A DNA stretch of 64,000 nucleotides from Vibrio sp. AND4 (GTDB lineage: Bacteria > Pseudomonadota > Gammaproteobacteria > Enterobacterales > Vibrionaceae). Location: positions 434,001 to 498,000 of the forward strand of contig NZ_ABGR01000002.1 in the NCBI RefSeq assembly GCF_000171815.1. Direction: 5' to 3'. Within the stretch, counting starts at the first letter, position 1; every line of letters starts with the position of its first letter. Shown here one piece after another: positions 28,324 through 38,200 of the stretch. Position numbers and translations under genes: made by a program. The notes beneath the pieces are model-generated. The model did no database searches. It had not been told where the DNA came from and saw only the letters and a program-made list of their open reading frames with translations.

Positions 28324-29019
28324 ATGGATAAACAAAAAGCTCTAAAAAAAATTGCCAAGTGCTTAGAACTAGGTAATTCCGCCAACGTGAATGAGGCAGC
28401 CAACGCTATCAAGATGGCGCACCGTCTCATGCTGAAATATGGTTTGGACAAAGATGATATTGAGTTTATCAAAATGGGGAAAACTCAATCTTCGCATTTG
28501 CTGCCAGCCAGCATCAGCTCAACTCTACTGAGAGTGATTCGTGGCATTAACACCAAGTTTGGTGTTGAAGCGGTTCTTCTGAACCACAAAGGGCTTAAAC
28601 GTGTCGAGTTCATCGGTGAGGCTGACCGTGCCATTTTCGCGGCCTTTGCTTTTGATATTGTCTATCGTGAGCTCAATGAGAGCACCGGACAATTCCGCAA
28701 TAGCTTTTCTGGCTCTGGCACCTCCTCTATGGAAGTCACTCGGCGTGTCAACTCATTCGTATCTGGTTGGGTAGAGGGCGCGCTCGAAAAGCTGCCTGTG
28801 ATCTCGCCTGACGAAGAGTCAGCAAACAAAATCAACAATTATATTGATAAAGAATTCAAAAATATCGATCGCGAGACGTTCAAGAAACAACTCAAAGAAG
28901 CAATGAAGAACATAACGGCAGACTATGAAGTTGGCTTAAAAAAAGGCCGTAAAGTGTCCGTTAACCGCGGTGTTGACGGTGGGCAAGCCCAGAAAATGTT
29001 AGGAGATACTTCTAAATAA
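28324..29019 (+). CDS. DUF2786 domain-containing protein
   Basis: 231 aa. The N-terminal 45 residues (KKIAKCLELGNSANVNEAANAIKMAHRLMLKYGLD) are a DUF2786 domain, a small helical module seen in many phage and chromosomal proteins and of unknown function. The rest has no recognised domain; the C-terminal 80 residues are lysine-rich and helical (YIDKEFKNIDRETFKKQLKEAM) and could bind nucleic acid. Weak ribosome-binding site before the ATG. No operon partner is evident. Confidence 0.78.
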   Translation: MDKQKALKKIAKCLELGNSANVNEAANAIKMAHRLMLKYGLDKDDIEFIKMGKTQSSHLLPASISSTLLRVIRGINTKFGVEAVLLNHKGLKRVEFIGEADRAIFAAFAFDIVYRELNESTGQFRNSFSGSGTSSMEVTRRVNSFVSGWVEGALEKLPVISPDEESANKINNYIDKEFKNIDRETFKKQLKEAMKNITADYEVGLKKGRKVSVNRGVDGGQAQKMLGDTSK

Positions 29020-29174
29020 CCATCGGACTGGTTACCAAATCACCAACCATCAGAAAAAGCGAACAAAGTTATTATTGCCTGACGTTACCATAACAAATAT
29101 CAATATTTTCTATTTCATAATTCACACCCCATCATGAGGCGTCGTTGCGCCTCGCCTTATACGGAGATTTTTCC

Positions 29175-29843
29175 TTGAAAAAGATGTCTATTGCGCTCGC
29201 ACTAGTGCTGGCACTGACTGGCTGTCAAGCAACACAACGCCAAAACGCAACCACAGGTGAATACGAAACAAACTCAACTACTCAAGGTGCGCTTATCGGT
29301 GCGATTGCGGGTGCTGCAATTGGTCTAGCGGTTGGAGATAATGCAAAAGAGCGCCGTAAAGGTGCTTTAATTGGTGCTGCTGCGGGCGGTGCAACAGGCG
29401 CGGGTGTGGGTTACTACTTCGACCAACAAGAAGCGGAACTGCGTCGTGCTCTTCTTAACTCAGGCGTGCAAGTTGAGCGTGTTGGCGAAAACCAACTGCT
29501 GTTACGTATGGAAAACGGCATTGGCTTTACTTCAAGCTCTTACCAACTCGATTCAAGCATCCACAATACATTACGTGGCGTGGCTCGAATCCTAGTGGAA
29601 TACCCAGATACAAGCCTAGTGATTGACGGCTACACAGACAGCACTGGCAGCGATTCTTACAACCAAACACTGTCCGAGCGTCGCGCCGAATCAGTACGTC
29701 AGTACCTCGTTTCACAAAACGTTGCAGCAGGTCGCGCCATCGCTCGTGGCTACGGTGAGCGCAACCCAATTTGCTCGAACCAAACTTCTGATGGCCGTGC
29801 TTGCAACCGCAGAGTTGAGATCCAGATCTTGCCACTGAAGTAA
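29175..29843 (+). CDS. OmpA-family outer-membrane lipoprotein, TTG start
   Basis: 222-aa lipoprotein. A type II signal peptide ends with lipobox LTGC, so Cys 17 would be lipidated; Gln at +2 favours the outer membrane. Residues 35-85 form a glycine-zipper region (GALIGAIAGAAIGLAVGD, then a second GALIGAAAGGATGAGVG) and about 100-222 an OmpA/MotB peptidoglycan-binding domain with DGYTDSTGSDSYNQTLSERRA. Homologues (YiaD-like) anchor the outer membrane to the cell wall. The TTG at 29175 is preferred because GGAG lies exactly eight bases ahead; the ATG three codons later would be too far from it. Confidence 0.9.
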   Translation: MKKMSIALALVLALTGCQATQRQNATTGEYETNSTTQGALIGAIAGAAIGLAVGDNAKERRKGALIGAAAGGATGAGVGYYFDQQEAELRRALLNSGVQVERVGENQLLLRMENGIGFTSSSYQLDSSIHNTLRGVARILVEYPDTSLVIDGYTDSTGSDSYNQTLSERRAESVRQYLVSQNVAAGRAIARGYGERNPICSNQTSDGRACNRRVEIQILPLK

Positions 29844-29884
29844 TTTGATAGCACCATATCGGTAATAACAATAATTACCGGAGC

Positions 29885-29909
29885 AGGTCTAGCGAAGTAT
29901 GCTAGACCT
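29885..29909 (+). promoter_or_regulatory. Hairpin over the first possible start of the J-domain gene
   Basis: AGGTCTAGC and GCTAGACCT form a 9-bp stem with a 7-nt loop that includes the ATG at 29899. It could be the end signal of the lipoprotein gene (no T run) or could hide this start codon. Confidence 0.45.
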
Positions 29910-30990
29910 GATACGTCCCATGTTTTTTAGAACCAACACCGTTTCCCTCACCCTAAGTGCCTTTTTAGCCAGTAGTATCTTTGTTACCGCGAGCACCCTT
30001 GCTGCCGACAGTTCCTTAATAACAGACAGTGCCCTGACAACCGACAGCACGAACGCCACTAATACTGGTTTTGCTTCCCAAAACCCAATCCAACCAGAAA
30101 CGCAATTCGCTCTCGCACAACAACTGACGCAAGACCGTGACCAAGAGTCAACGAATGATGCTCGTTATTGGCTAGAGCAATCGGCACTTCAAGGCTATTT
30201 GCCCGCTCAAAAGCAACTAGCAGAGGATTACGCGCGTGGCCTCAATGGCAGTATCAACGACACTCAGGCGATCTATTGGTTTACTTCTGTCGCGTTAAGT
30301 GATCCGACTGACCGAGGTTACCTATTAGCGAATTTTATTCAGCACCATCAAGCTGGCATTTCAAACTCTGAACTGGTGGAGGCTTGGTATCAATTGGCTG
30401 CACTAAAAAACCCTCAAGCGGAGCACGCCTACAGCCAGTTTTTAGAAGATCGCTTTAATCGACTCAGAGAAAAACAGGTTTCTGAAATTATTGAACTCGA
30501 CAAAAGAGCATCGGATACAGAGCGCCAAAACACAGTCGCCCCCCAACAGGAGCTAAACGCTGAGGATGCTAAGATCTGGTATGTCGCTGGTGTGTTGGCT
30601 GTGGTTTTGATACTGATCGGTGGCGCATTGGGTTATCGCATACGCACGCAAAAATCGAAATCGTTCGCAGAAAGTGAGACCGCTAAATCTCAGCAATTAG
30701 AGACTCAAGTGAAAGAGCTGACATTTGTAAACAAGCAGCTTAAACGACAACTTGAAAAGGTATTTAAAGAGTTTAAGAAAATTAGATCCCAGTCTGATAA
30801 CCAAAAACTTCTGATCGCTTGCGCCATGTTTGGCTATACCCCACTCAGCATTCCAGACAGTAAAGCGGTGAGATTACGCTATAAACAGTTATCAAAGCTC
30901 TATCACCCTGATACAAGGGGAACAGAAGAAGAGATGAAGCGTTTGAACCAAGCGTTTAAATTACTCTCACAGAATATGACAAAAGCATAA
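29899..30990 (+). CDS. Membrane J-domain protein with Sel1-like repeats
   Basis: 363 aa (356 if translation begins at the second ATG, 29920). An N-terminal hydrophobic segment acts as signal peptide or anchor, then a Ser/Thr/Ala-rich linker and Sel1-like helical repeats (DARYWLEQSALQGYLPAQKQLAEDYARG, DTQAIYWFTSVAL). A transmembrane helix lies at about residue 230-250 (WYVAGVLAVVLILIGGALGY), a coiled coil follows, and a C-terminal J domain carries the DnaK-activating HPD motif in KLYHPDTRG. The HPD being C-terminal of the membrane helix places the J domain in the cytoplasm and the Sel1 repeats in the periplasm. It would recruit DnaK to the inner membrane; the client is unknown. Confidence 0.8.
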   Translation: MLDLIRPMFFRTNTVSLTLSAFLASSIFVTASTLAADSSLITDSALTTDSTNATNTGFASQNPIQPETQFALAQQLTQDRDQESTNDARYWLEQSALQGYLPAQKQLAEDYARGLNGSINDTQAIYWFTSVALSDPTDRGYLLANFIQHHQAGISNSELVEAWYQLAALKNPQAEHAYSQFLEDRFNRLREKQVSEIIELDKRASDTERQNTVAPQQELNAEDAKIWYVAGVLAVVLILIGGALGYRIRTQKSKSFAESETAKSQQLETQVKELTFVNKQLKRQLEKVFKEFKKIRSQSDNQKLLIACAMFGYTPLSIPDSKAVRLRYKQLSKLYHPDTRGTEEEMKRLNQAFKLLSQNMTKA

Positions 30991-31165
30991 AGGCCCGTTA
31001 CGTGTCATCAACCTGCGAGCTTTTACCCTCAAACATTGAAGCTCGCAATCGATCTCCCTCTCAAACCAATTAACGGACATTTAACCCGATCATCTTTTGT
31101 GTGCAATAATACGCGTCGAAAATAACACCTAACGACTCTTATTTATCTAGGTGGGGAGAAAATCA

Positions 31166-31354
31166 ATGTTCACTGAAGAAGGCACCTGTGACTGGTGTAA
31201 AAAACTTAGCTTTGTCACTCGCCATGATTACTTAGATGGCAAATACCACAGGTCTTGCGAAGATTGCTACGACATCGCAAAAATCGATGTGCGCCTATTC
31301 AATCAAGGTGAATTAAAAATGCGTGAGCGCATGGCTCAGCGAGCAAGCCAATAA
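31166..31354 (+). CDS. Small zinc-ribbon-like protein
   Basis: 62 aa with two CxxC knuckles, C8-D-W-C11 and C31-E-D-C34, spaced as in zinc-ribbon proteins, and a charged C-terminal helix. The ATG at 31166 has GGGGAG seven bases before it; a start five codons upstream overlaps this ribosome-binding site. Known only as a conserved hypothetical in vibrios as far as I can tell; function unknown. A strong terminator follows. Confidence 0.75.
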   Translation: MFTEEGTCDWCKKLSFVTRHDYLDGKYHRSCEDCYDIAKIDVRLFNQGELKMRERMAQRASQ

Positions 31355-31383
31355 AAATTAATCAATGGAACGGATTTTCAAAG

Positions 31384-31408
31384 GCGCCTCTTTAGTAGGC
31401 GCTTTTTT
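31384..31408 (+). terminator. Terminator after the zinc-ribbon gene
   Basis: GCGCCT and AGGCGC with a 7-nt loop, followed by TTTTTT. Confidence 0.9.
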
Positions 31409-31834
31409 GATCCATGTTGCCGCTTATCCGGCCAACAACATTGCTTAGTTTGAAGCGAGATAACTTTGAGAAGAGATTGCTTTAGGAAGAGATTCGTTTA
31501 AGACGGGGGATCGCTTTAAATGGGGCTCAATAAAAGAGAAACTCACACCCAGTCTATCGTTCACTCCAATGAGCACGCAGCAAATCACTCACTGCTGATT
31601 TATTCTTAAATCCCCTCCACCGTTTCAGAAAAAGCACGCCCTGAACAATCAAAAACCACTGTATCCCCCTCATCTAACACTGTTTATACAGTAATGCTCA
31701 CCTGTACAAAGGACAGAGAAACACGGCAGAGCTCACATTTTCTCATCATTTATAAACTTATCAAAATAAACAGATAAAACCTTTATTTTCATACCCTTGA
31801 ATTAAAATACATATGTAACGTGAGTAAAAAATTT
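31409..31834. other. Intergenic region before the sulA-like gene
   Basis: About 430 bp. No gene, RNA or strong signal is recognised. It marks the left edge of the duplicated region, since the similarity to the second sulA-like copy starts at about 31835. Confidence 0.4.
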
Positions 31835-31881
31835 CAATCCAAATTATAAAAATTGGTTGATCAGGCATTAAAAACAAACTA

Positions 31882-31897
31882 CTGTATAAGCATACAG
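31882..31897 (+). promoter_or_regulatory. LexA (SOS) box
   Basis: CTGTATAAGCATACAG fits the gamma-proteobacterial SOS box CTG-N10-CAG exactly, 21 bp ahead of the sulA-like ATG. The second copy of this region has lost both half-sites. Confidence 0.92.
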
Positions 31898-31918
31898 CAT
31901 GTATAAAGGAACAGTAAG

Positions 31919-32311
31919 ATGCAGTTACAAACTCAATCTCATACATACTCTCGTTACAACGTATTAGCGCAGGCAACCCAGCCTATGGTCGTATCTGACC
32001 AACTGCTTTCTAAGTTGGCCGTTTTGTCGCAACAACAGCAGTGGATCCTGTTTACCGCTGAGTGCCCTCGCCCTGATTTTGAGCAACTTTCTGCTTCTCA
32101 CATCCGCTGTCAAAATATTATTCAGATCAAGCCGTCTCAACAGCTTTCTGAAGTCGAAATCGTGATTAAAGCTATTCAGTCTGGTAACGCCAGCGCCGTT
32201 GTCGCATCAAGCAAGATCGCATTAATGAATCAAGCCATGCTCCGCGATATTGCTCAACGCTATCAGTGTGAAGTCTTTTTCGTCGAAGGCAGAGTGAACA
32301 AGTACCACTAA
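31919..32311 (+). CDS. sulA: SulA-like SOS-induced cell division inhibitor
   Basis: 130 aa, shorter than E. coli SulA (169 aa), but the core aligns by eye: QQWILFTAECPRPDFEQLSASHI, the QI(K/S)xSxxxxEVEIVIKAIQSGNxSAVV stretch. SulA binds FtsZ and stalls division while DNA damage is repaired; this protein lacks the longer E. coli ends. A perfect SOS box lies just upstream, as expected. GGAACAGTAAG precedes the ATG. A degenerate copy follows at 39005. The symbol is given on the basis of motif plus LexA control. Confidence 0.8.
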   Translation: MQLQTQSHTYSRYNVLAQATQPMVVSDQLLSKLAVLSQQQQWILFTAECPRPDFEQLSASHIRCQNIIQIKPSQQLSEVEIVIKAIQSGNASAVVASSKIALMNQAMLRDIAQRYQCEVFFVEGRVNKYH

Positions 32312-32322
32312 CAAGATCGACG

Positions 32323-35238
32323 TTATCCATCCTGCATCTTGCCTCCTTCAAGGAGGCTTTTTTTGTTTGTAATTACTTCGACCAATAACAGAATTAAAGG
32401 TAAAAACTTGTCTTGTGCTGTATTTCCAGCTGTATTGTCAACAATGTTAACGTCAAGGCCAGCTAGCATTGCAGTAAGGCCAGCAGATAACTTGGTAGCG
32501 TTGACAGAGTTACCAGCAATGATTTTAATGTTTTTAAAATCCTCTGGAGTAGGTGAATATTTAAGCTGTTCAAGCTTCTTCCTTACCGCATCACGTTGAA
32601 CAGCCGGCAAGTTTTCCATGTCAACTTCATAAGGTAGCCCTAGTGCCTTCATCGCATTTAACATTTTTCTTTGCTCATCACTAAGCAAATCATCGCTATA
32701 AATGAACGGGGCAACCTCGCCAATAACACCACCAATCGAGCCTCTGGTACAGACCCTGTTGCGATCATCGGCATCATTGATTTCGTCTTTCGCAACACCG
32801 AGCGCACACCCTAGCGCAGCATGAGAAACATAACGCATAGCCTCATTAAAACGCCCCTCACTAGTTAACGAGGCAATCTTATTCGCGACGTTGGCGCCAA
32901 GCTTTGAAATGGCCATATGCATCGCAGATTTTTTCCAGCCGTCGAAGAAACCTTTGTAGCCATCGCCGTTGATAATAGTCTGTATACCCGATCTCACGGC
33001 TGACTGAATAACAACATCACCAGCTTGCTGAGCCAAAACAGCAGGATCCAATGAGTTACTGATTCCAGCCCCTTGTTCGAAGAAAGTTAAACCTTGCGTT
33101 TGCAGATAATTCATTGCTCCGGCTGTAATCACTGAAGTCGCTAACGATCTTAGGTATTCCTTTTCAATCAAAGTTTCTAGTGCATCATCTGAACTATTAT
33201 CGGCGGCCACTGAACTGATAACCGAAGTTACAATGGCCATTTCAATCGCCTTCAAACCAACAAATATGGCATCCTCTAAGCCACCAATTGGGGCTCTCCC
33301 GCCAGGCCTCATTTCAATAGCAACGGCGATAGAAATCATTGCCATCGGACCTACACCTAGTGCAAGCGAGGTGTCTTTTTGGTTTATTTGAACCAGCTTT
33401 CTATAAACCAACTCCGCGTTGTGACGATAATCTGGATCATCATACAATTCGGCCATCCAACGAAGATCTGGGGCTTTTCGGAACTGATCAAATACCTCAT
33501 CCAATGTTTGATTATCGCTCATTCCCAGTTCAAGCGTTAAACCTTTGGCAGCATGAATATTGACACCACCAACTATGCTTTCATAAACGGCATTGTCGTT
33601 CTTACTGTTAACTGTGGTCGTCTTAACTCGCCAGAAATTTTTATCAGCTTTCTGCTCGAAGAAGTGATCCTGTTCCTTTGCAAGAAGTAGGTTTACCTTT
33701 CCGTGTTGCGCAGATATCTCCGCGCCTTCTTGAGAGGTCAGATTGACCCCTTTTAACTTAATATCCCCAATGTCAGATGCAATGACGACGCTCTTGCCTT
33801 CTTCAAGAGCAGCACGAATCGCGATTGATTGGAATTGACTCTCTTGCAGAGAGGTTCTGCGCACCTTACCGCTTTTGGAGGATTGGTATTGTTCAAAGCT
33901 GTTAAGGATATGTACTCCTTGAGAAGCAAGAATTGACAACGCAACATCATTGTTAATCAACTCCGAAGCGTTTACTTCCACCTGCCCAGACGCCATCAGG
34001 AAAATGATGTCTATTGCTTCTAGTTTGGAGCCATAGTGTTCAAGGAATGAGTCTCTCTCGTAATAGCCACCGACCCACTCATTTCTAGAATCAATTGTAT
34101 TTTGGCTTAGAACCTGAATACTCCTATCCGCACTTAACTTGTGAACACTCACAGGCATATCAGAACCCTGAATCTTAATATCACCAGAGGCCTGAATAAA
34201 AATCGTGCTATCGGCATTAACTTCAGCAATTTGTCCTAAACGTGCCCTTCGCTCATACTTGGGCGCAAATCGGTGTACCACCGTTTTTTGAAGATACTGG
34301 CCTGCGATAAGTTCAACATTACCTTTAGAAACTTCGACACTATCCGTATTAAATGACGTCCCTCTGCCATTTAGATTTAAGTCTTTGTCTACATGTTCGC
34401 CGACAGAGAGAACCCCTGTTGTATTGAGGAAGGCGTTTCGACGTGTCAGTAGAGCCCCCGAATTAACCGTGATATTACGGACTTTGGCGTCATCCCTCCT
34501 ATCTTCAACTCTGTGCTCCCCTACTTTTGCATGACTAATGGTCGCATCAGTTAAGTGCAACACGGGAATCAGTACTTGCTCGCCATTAATATTGCGCAGT
34601 TCTGGCCAAACAAAGTCATGCGCGAAAGAATTTACTTGCTGTCGAGTTGCCTTTTGACCGTATTTGACGGAATATTTTGCCGCAAAACTTTCGGCGTTTT
34701 GGTAAAGGTAATCAATCTGTTCCTTTTCAGTCTTAGGACTCATTTGGTTTGAACCCGACTGATAAATGGTCATTTTTGGTAAGATTAAGCGATCAATCGC
34801 GCGTTGCATTTGCATACGAATTAAGCGGGCTTGTACGAACTTGTCACCGATTATTTTATCAACCGGATAAACCGGGAAAATAACCGTATTATCACCTACT
34901 GTTTTCTCGGTCATCAGTGGTTCGGACAAACCTAATTTACTATCGTTCAACAGAACTTTGTGAAACGACACTAGGTCTTGAGCCTTTTCAACCTGATTGC
35001 TGGTGACATAATGCGCTTTTCCAGACTGACGTTCTCGGTCATAAACGCGAGAAAACTGAGGAGGCGCGTTTACATTAGCGGTATTAGTTCCGTCGTTTAT
35101 CAACTCCATCGCATTCGCGAAACCAGGGAAAACAATTTGTCCTAGCATGATAAAGCTTAATAGGTTTGACGTGCACTTTTGCCATAAAGGAGATGATAGG
35201 TCCGCCATATTTTCAATATTATCCATTTTCAAACCCAT
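32323..35238 (-). CDS. Truncated toxin-carrying exoprotein polypeptide (unit 1)
   Basis: 971-aa counterpart of the 1370-aa toxin protein of unit 2. N-terminus: hydrophobic leader with LLSFIMLGQIVFPGFANA, then an N-terminal helical region, then filamentous-haemagglutinin beta-repeats (GDIKIQGSDM and similar) and a DUF637-like pretoxin region (ISVAIEM, SSVAADNSSDDALETLIEKEYLRSLATSVITAG). It agrees with unit 2 until LLVEV; the last 16 residues are not related, being read through the inverted sulA terminator. So the nuclease domain and immunity gene were removed by a deletion ending here. Its ATG abuts the stop of the upstream gene (TAAATG); a second start at 35226 is possible. Probably secreted but toxin-less. 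Confidence 0.8.
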   Translation of the reverse strand: MGLKMDNIENMADLSSPLWQKCTSNLLSFIMLGQIVFPGFANAMELINDGTNTANVNAPPQFSRVYDRERQSGKAHYVTSNQVEKAQDLVSFHKVLLNDSKLGLSEPLMTEKTVGDNTVIFPVYPVDKIIGDKFVQARLIRMQMQRAIDRLILPKMTIYQSGSNQMSPKTEKEQIDYLYQNAESFAAKYSVKYGQKATRQQVNSFAHDFVWPELRNINGEQVLIPVLHLTDATISHAKVGEHRVEDRRDDAKVRNITVNSGALLTRRNAFLNTTGVLSVGEHVDKDLNLNGRGTSFNTDSVEVSKGNVELIAGQYLQKTVVHRFAPKYERRARLGQIAEVNADSTIFIQASGDIKIQGSDMPVSVHKLSADRSIQVLSQNTIDSRNEWVGGYYERDSFLEHYGSKLEAIDIIFLMASGQVEVNASELINNDVALSILASQGVHILNSFEQYQSSKSGKVRRTSLQESQFQSIAIRAALEEGKSVVIASDIGDIKLKGVNLTSQEGAEISAQHGKVNLLLAKEQDHFFEQKADKNFWRVKTTTVNSKNDNAVYESIVGGVNIHAAKGLTLELGMSDNQTLDEVFDQFRKAPDLRWMAELYDDPDYRHNAELVYRKLVQINQKDTSLALGVGPMAMISIAVAIEMRPGGRAPIGGLEDAIFVGLKAIEMAIVTSVISSVAADNSSDDALETLIEKEYLRSLATSVITAGAMNYLQTQGLTFFEQGAGISNSLDPAVLAQQAGDVVIQSAVRSGIQTIINGDGYKGFFDGWKKSAMHMAISKLGANVANKIASLTSEGRFNEAMRYVSHAALGCALGVAKDEINDADDRNRVCTRGSIGGVIGEVAPFIYSDDLLSDEQRKMLNAMKALGLPYEVDMENLPAVQRDAVRKKLEQLKYSPTPEDFKNIKIIAGNSVNATKLSAGLTAMLAGLDVNIVDNTAGNTAQDKFLPLILLLVEVITNKKSLLEGGKMQDG
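32341..32364 (+). terminator. Terminator after the sulA-like gene
   Basis: GCCTCCTT and AAGGAGGC form a tight stem, followed by TTTTTTT. The truncated exoprotein gene on the other strand reads through it and codes KKSLLEGGKMQDG from it. Confidence 0.9.
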
Positions 35239-38200
35239 TTATTTATCAAGGTAGTGACTTAACTGTCCCTGAGTAACGACAATTGATTCGTTTACTTTTT
35301 TATATTCCAATTTATTTCTTGAATAGTTACCTGGTCCACCCAAGATCAATCTCGGATATATTCTCTTGAAATTAACCTTCACATTACTACCGTTAACCTC
35401 ATGAGATTCATAAACAATAATTCGAGAAAATTTTTCCTCATCATCAGCTACTATCGGCTGCTTACTTCCTTCTGGTGTTATTGTTCGCAACAAGTTGTTG
35501 ATTGCTGTAATCTGTTGTGTTTTCGTCAATGCTATATTTTTGTTCTTTATCTCTTCACCTAGAGAGTTATGATTAATGAACTTTTCCAATACACCCAGTT
35601 CTAACTGTACTTTCTTATGAGAGATCCCTTCATCATCCGGAGTCATACCAGAGGAAGGTGAGTAAAAAGAGAAAAATACCCTGTAAGCAATTTCTATACG
35701 ATTAGATTTAGCTATAATATTTACGGTTTCATCACCGGATGTGTCGATAATAAACCAAGTGTAAGATCGAAGGAAAGAATAAGCCCCATCAGGAGTACTT
35801 AAGCCTACATTGAGTCTTGCTCTTTCATATTCTTCAGCTTCTTTTACTGTTTTAAATGTACCAAAAGTGAAACTCAAATATCTTTCTGCAGCTTCCTCCA
35901 ACTGGCTAAGTGTATAACCCGTACTGCCAAATTTTCTTTTTGCTAATAATTCATCGTATATTAATTTCCAGTTTTCTTTTAACTTCTTGTGATTCTGGTG
36001 ACACGTCTTCTCTTTAAAAGCTTCAGCCCATGCCTCACTGTGATATTCTTTTTTTAAGGTATAACAAAGCCGTACTTTTCCTTCGACATAGTCTCCTATT
36101 CTTGATAAATCATGAAGTTGAAACTCATAATCAGTAAGGTCATTAAAAAAACCAATGCTACCATAAGGACTTTTATTGTTGATATTAAAGTAGTCTTCTA
36201 GACTAACTTTGTTTTTTTCGACATAGTTAGACACTATATTATTTATGATTTTTTTGACATCCAGAAATAGTGGCTCTATGTTCGCAACGGTTAATTCAAC
36301 CTCACTATTTAATTGTCCTTTAACCCCTGAAACATTACCTTTAAGAGACAACAAGTTTTCTAAATCAGTACGAGTCATAACATCTTTAAGATTACATTTT
36401 TGATATTTCAAGCAATCCGTGACACCTTTAAAATCATATTTAGTGTAATTGCTTCCAATAGCTAAACTGATACTTTTGATGTCACTGTTAAAGAAACTCG
36501 AATCTTTAAAAATTTGCAAATATGAGACTTTATTAAATAGCTTACTGTTTTCCATTTCTTTCACGTCGTTTGTTCCACCACGACTAAACTGGAAGTCACC
36601 AAATGAGTAAACGCGCCCCGGCGGTGAGTAAGTCAAGATTTTTGTTTCTGTTCCATACTTGTAGTTGGACATATCTTTTTTATTGTTGTCACTGCTGTAT
36701 TCAACAATACGGTAAGGATAAGACTCAAAACTGATTTCGTAACGCTCGTTACTAAATACTGGTGAGTTAACCAAGAATTCGCCATCACTGTTTAGGCCGA
36801 TAATAGCGGAAGAGTTAAGGACATATTCGCTAGCTCTTAGTTTCAGACTTCGCTCTGCCTCAATCGCGACTTGGTTGGCTTTAATTCCATCAACACGAAT
36901 ACCCGCATCCCAGTTGACACTGTTGGTTTTCACAAGATGATACGGATTGATGTTTTCAATCCTTTTCGCCTGTATGTTTATATTATCCGCAAAAATGGAA
37001 GCTGACACAGTACTGGCGCCAATTGCTGTCTTTATTACCGAAAGTTCTTTTAAAGACTGCAAAATACCAAACTGTTTGTTGACCTCATACCCTTCACCGC
37101 CAATGGTTAATGCGTCATCAAGGTACACTGTTTTATCTGCGCGAGAACCATTAATTACCGCTCCAGACTTTGAGTAAAGTGTCACATTCTTGCCCAACAC
37201 TTTGCCGCCAAAGCTGTTATAGATGGACTTTTCCGTCTGAACATCAATACTTGCCGATTCCACCACGCCATTGTTGATGAACTGGTTTGCAGAGATTTTT
37301 ACGTCGTCTGCAATGATATAACCCTGTTGGTGCACGTCATTACGAGCAATCAACGTTATATCACCACCAATCACTTTCGCTTGCTTGTTGCCCTGATTTA
37401 ATATGCGTATTGTGCTCGAGCTTTTTAACGACAGGTGATTGTCGCTGGCCAATCGAGCGTTAGCATTGATATGGATATTTTGCTGACTCGAGCGCTTATA
37501 TTTGCCCAAACTCTGGACAAAAATACCTTCTTCTGGGGCATAAAGTTTACCGTGATGTTGACTGGTGCTAAGAGCATCCGACATGGTGCTCATGTCCGCA
37601 TCTATTGCAATATTATTTGGGCTCGCAATCGTAATAGTGGCTGCACGAAATTTTCCTTTGATCGTCGACCAAGCCGTGCTCAATGTCGCAGCCCTAACAG
37701 CTAAATCTGCGTAGCTGACTTTAAGACGGCCAGTAAACATGTTGATACCGCCCGCACCTACTACCTCACTGCCCCGCTCGGCGATTATCATCCCTGATTC
37801 AGAATGATTGTTTGCACGTAAGTTAGTATCAATGATGCCTGAGGTATCCATATTTTCAGCAATCAATTCCAGTGACTGAAGACCTGGCGACACCAATCCT
37901 TTTACTGAGACTTTGCCGCCTCCGACAGTGGTTAAATCGCCAACACTATTAATGGTTTTTGCGTTCGGAGCATAACTTGGTGTCGCGGCAGCCATTGTCA
38001 CGCGGCCAACATTATCGAAACTACACTGCTCACAAGATAGCTTGCCGCTTGCACTACGTGTAATAAACAGAATATCGGCTGACGGACCAAGAATAGTAAA
38101 CTGGTTTTTTAAGGAGATATTGTTGGATTCAATGACGATTAAATCTGCTTTGCCTGTGCCTCGGATGCCACCTGAAGTATCGTCAGTATTGACTATGGTA

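Larger units (their letters stand above)
31835..32368 (+). repeat. Direct repeat, copy 1 (sulA-like gene with flanks)
   Basis: From about AATCCAAAT to the T run of the terminator, this 534-bp stretch is repeated with only scattered changes at 38925-39453. It covers the SOS box, the sulA-like gene and its terminator. The two copies are the left ends of two tandem units of the exoprotein region. Confidence 0.9.
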
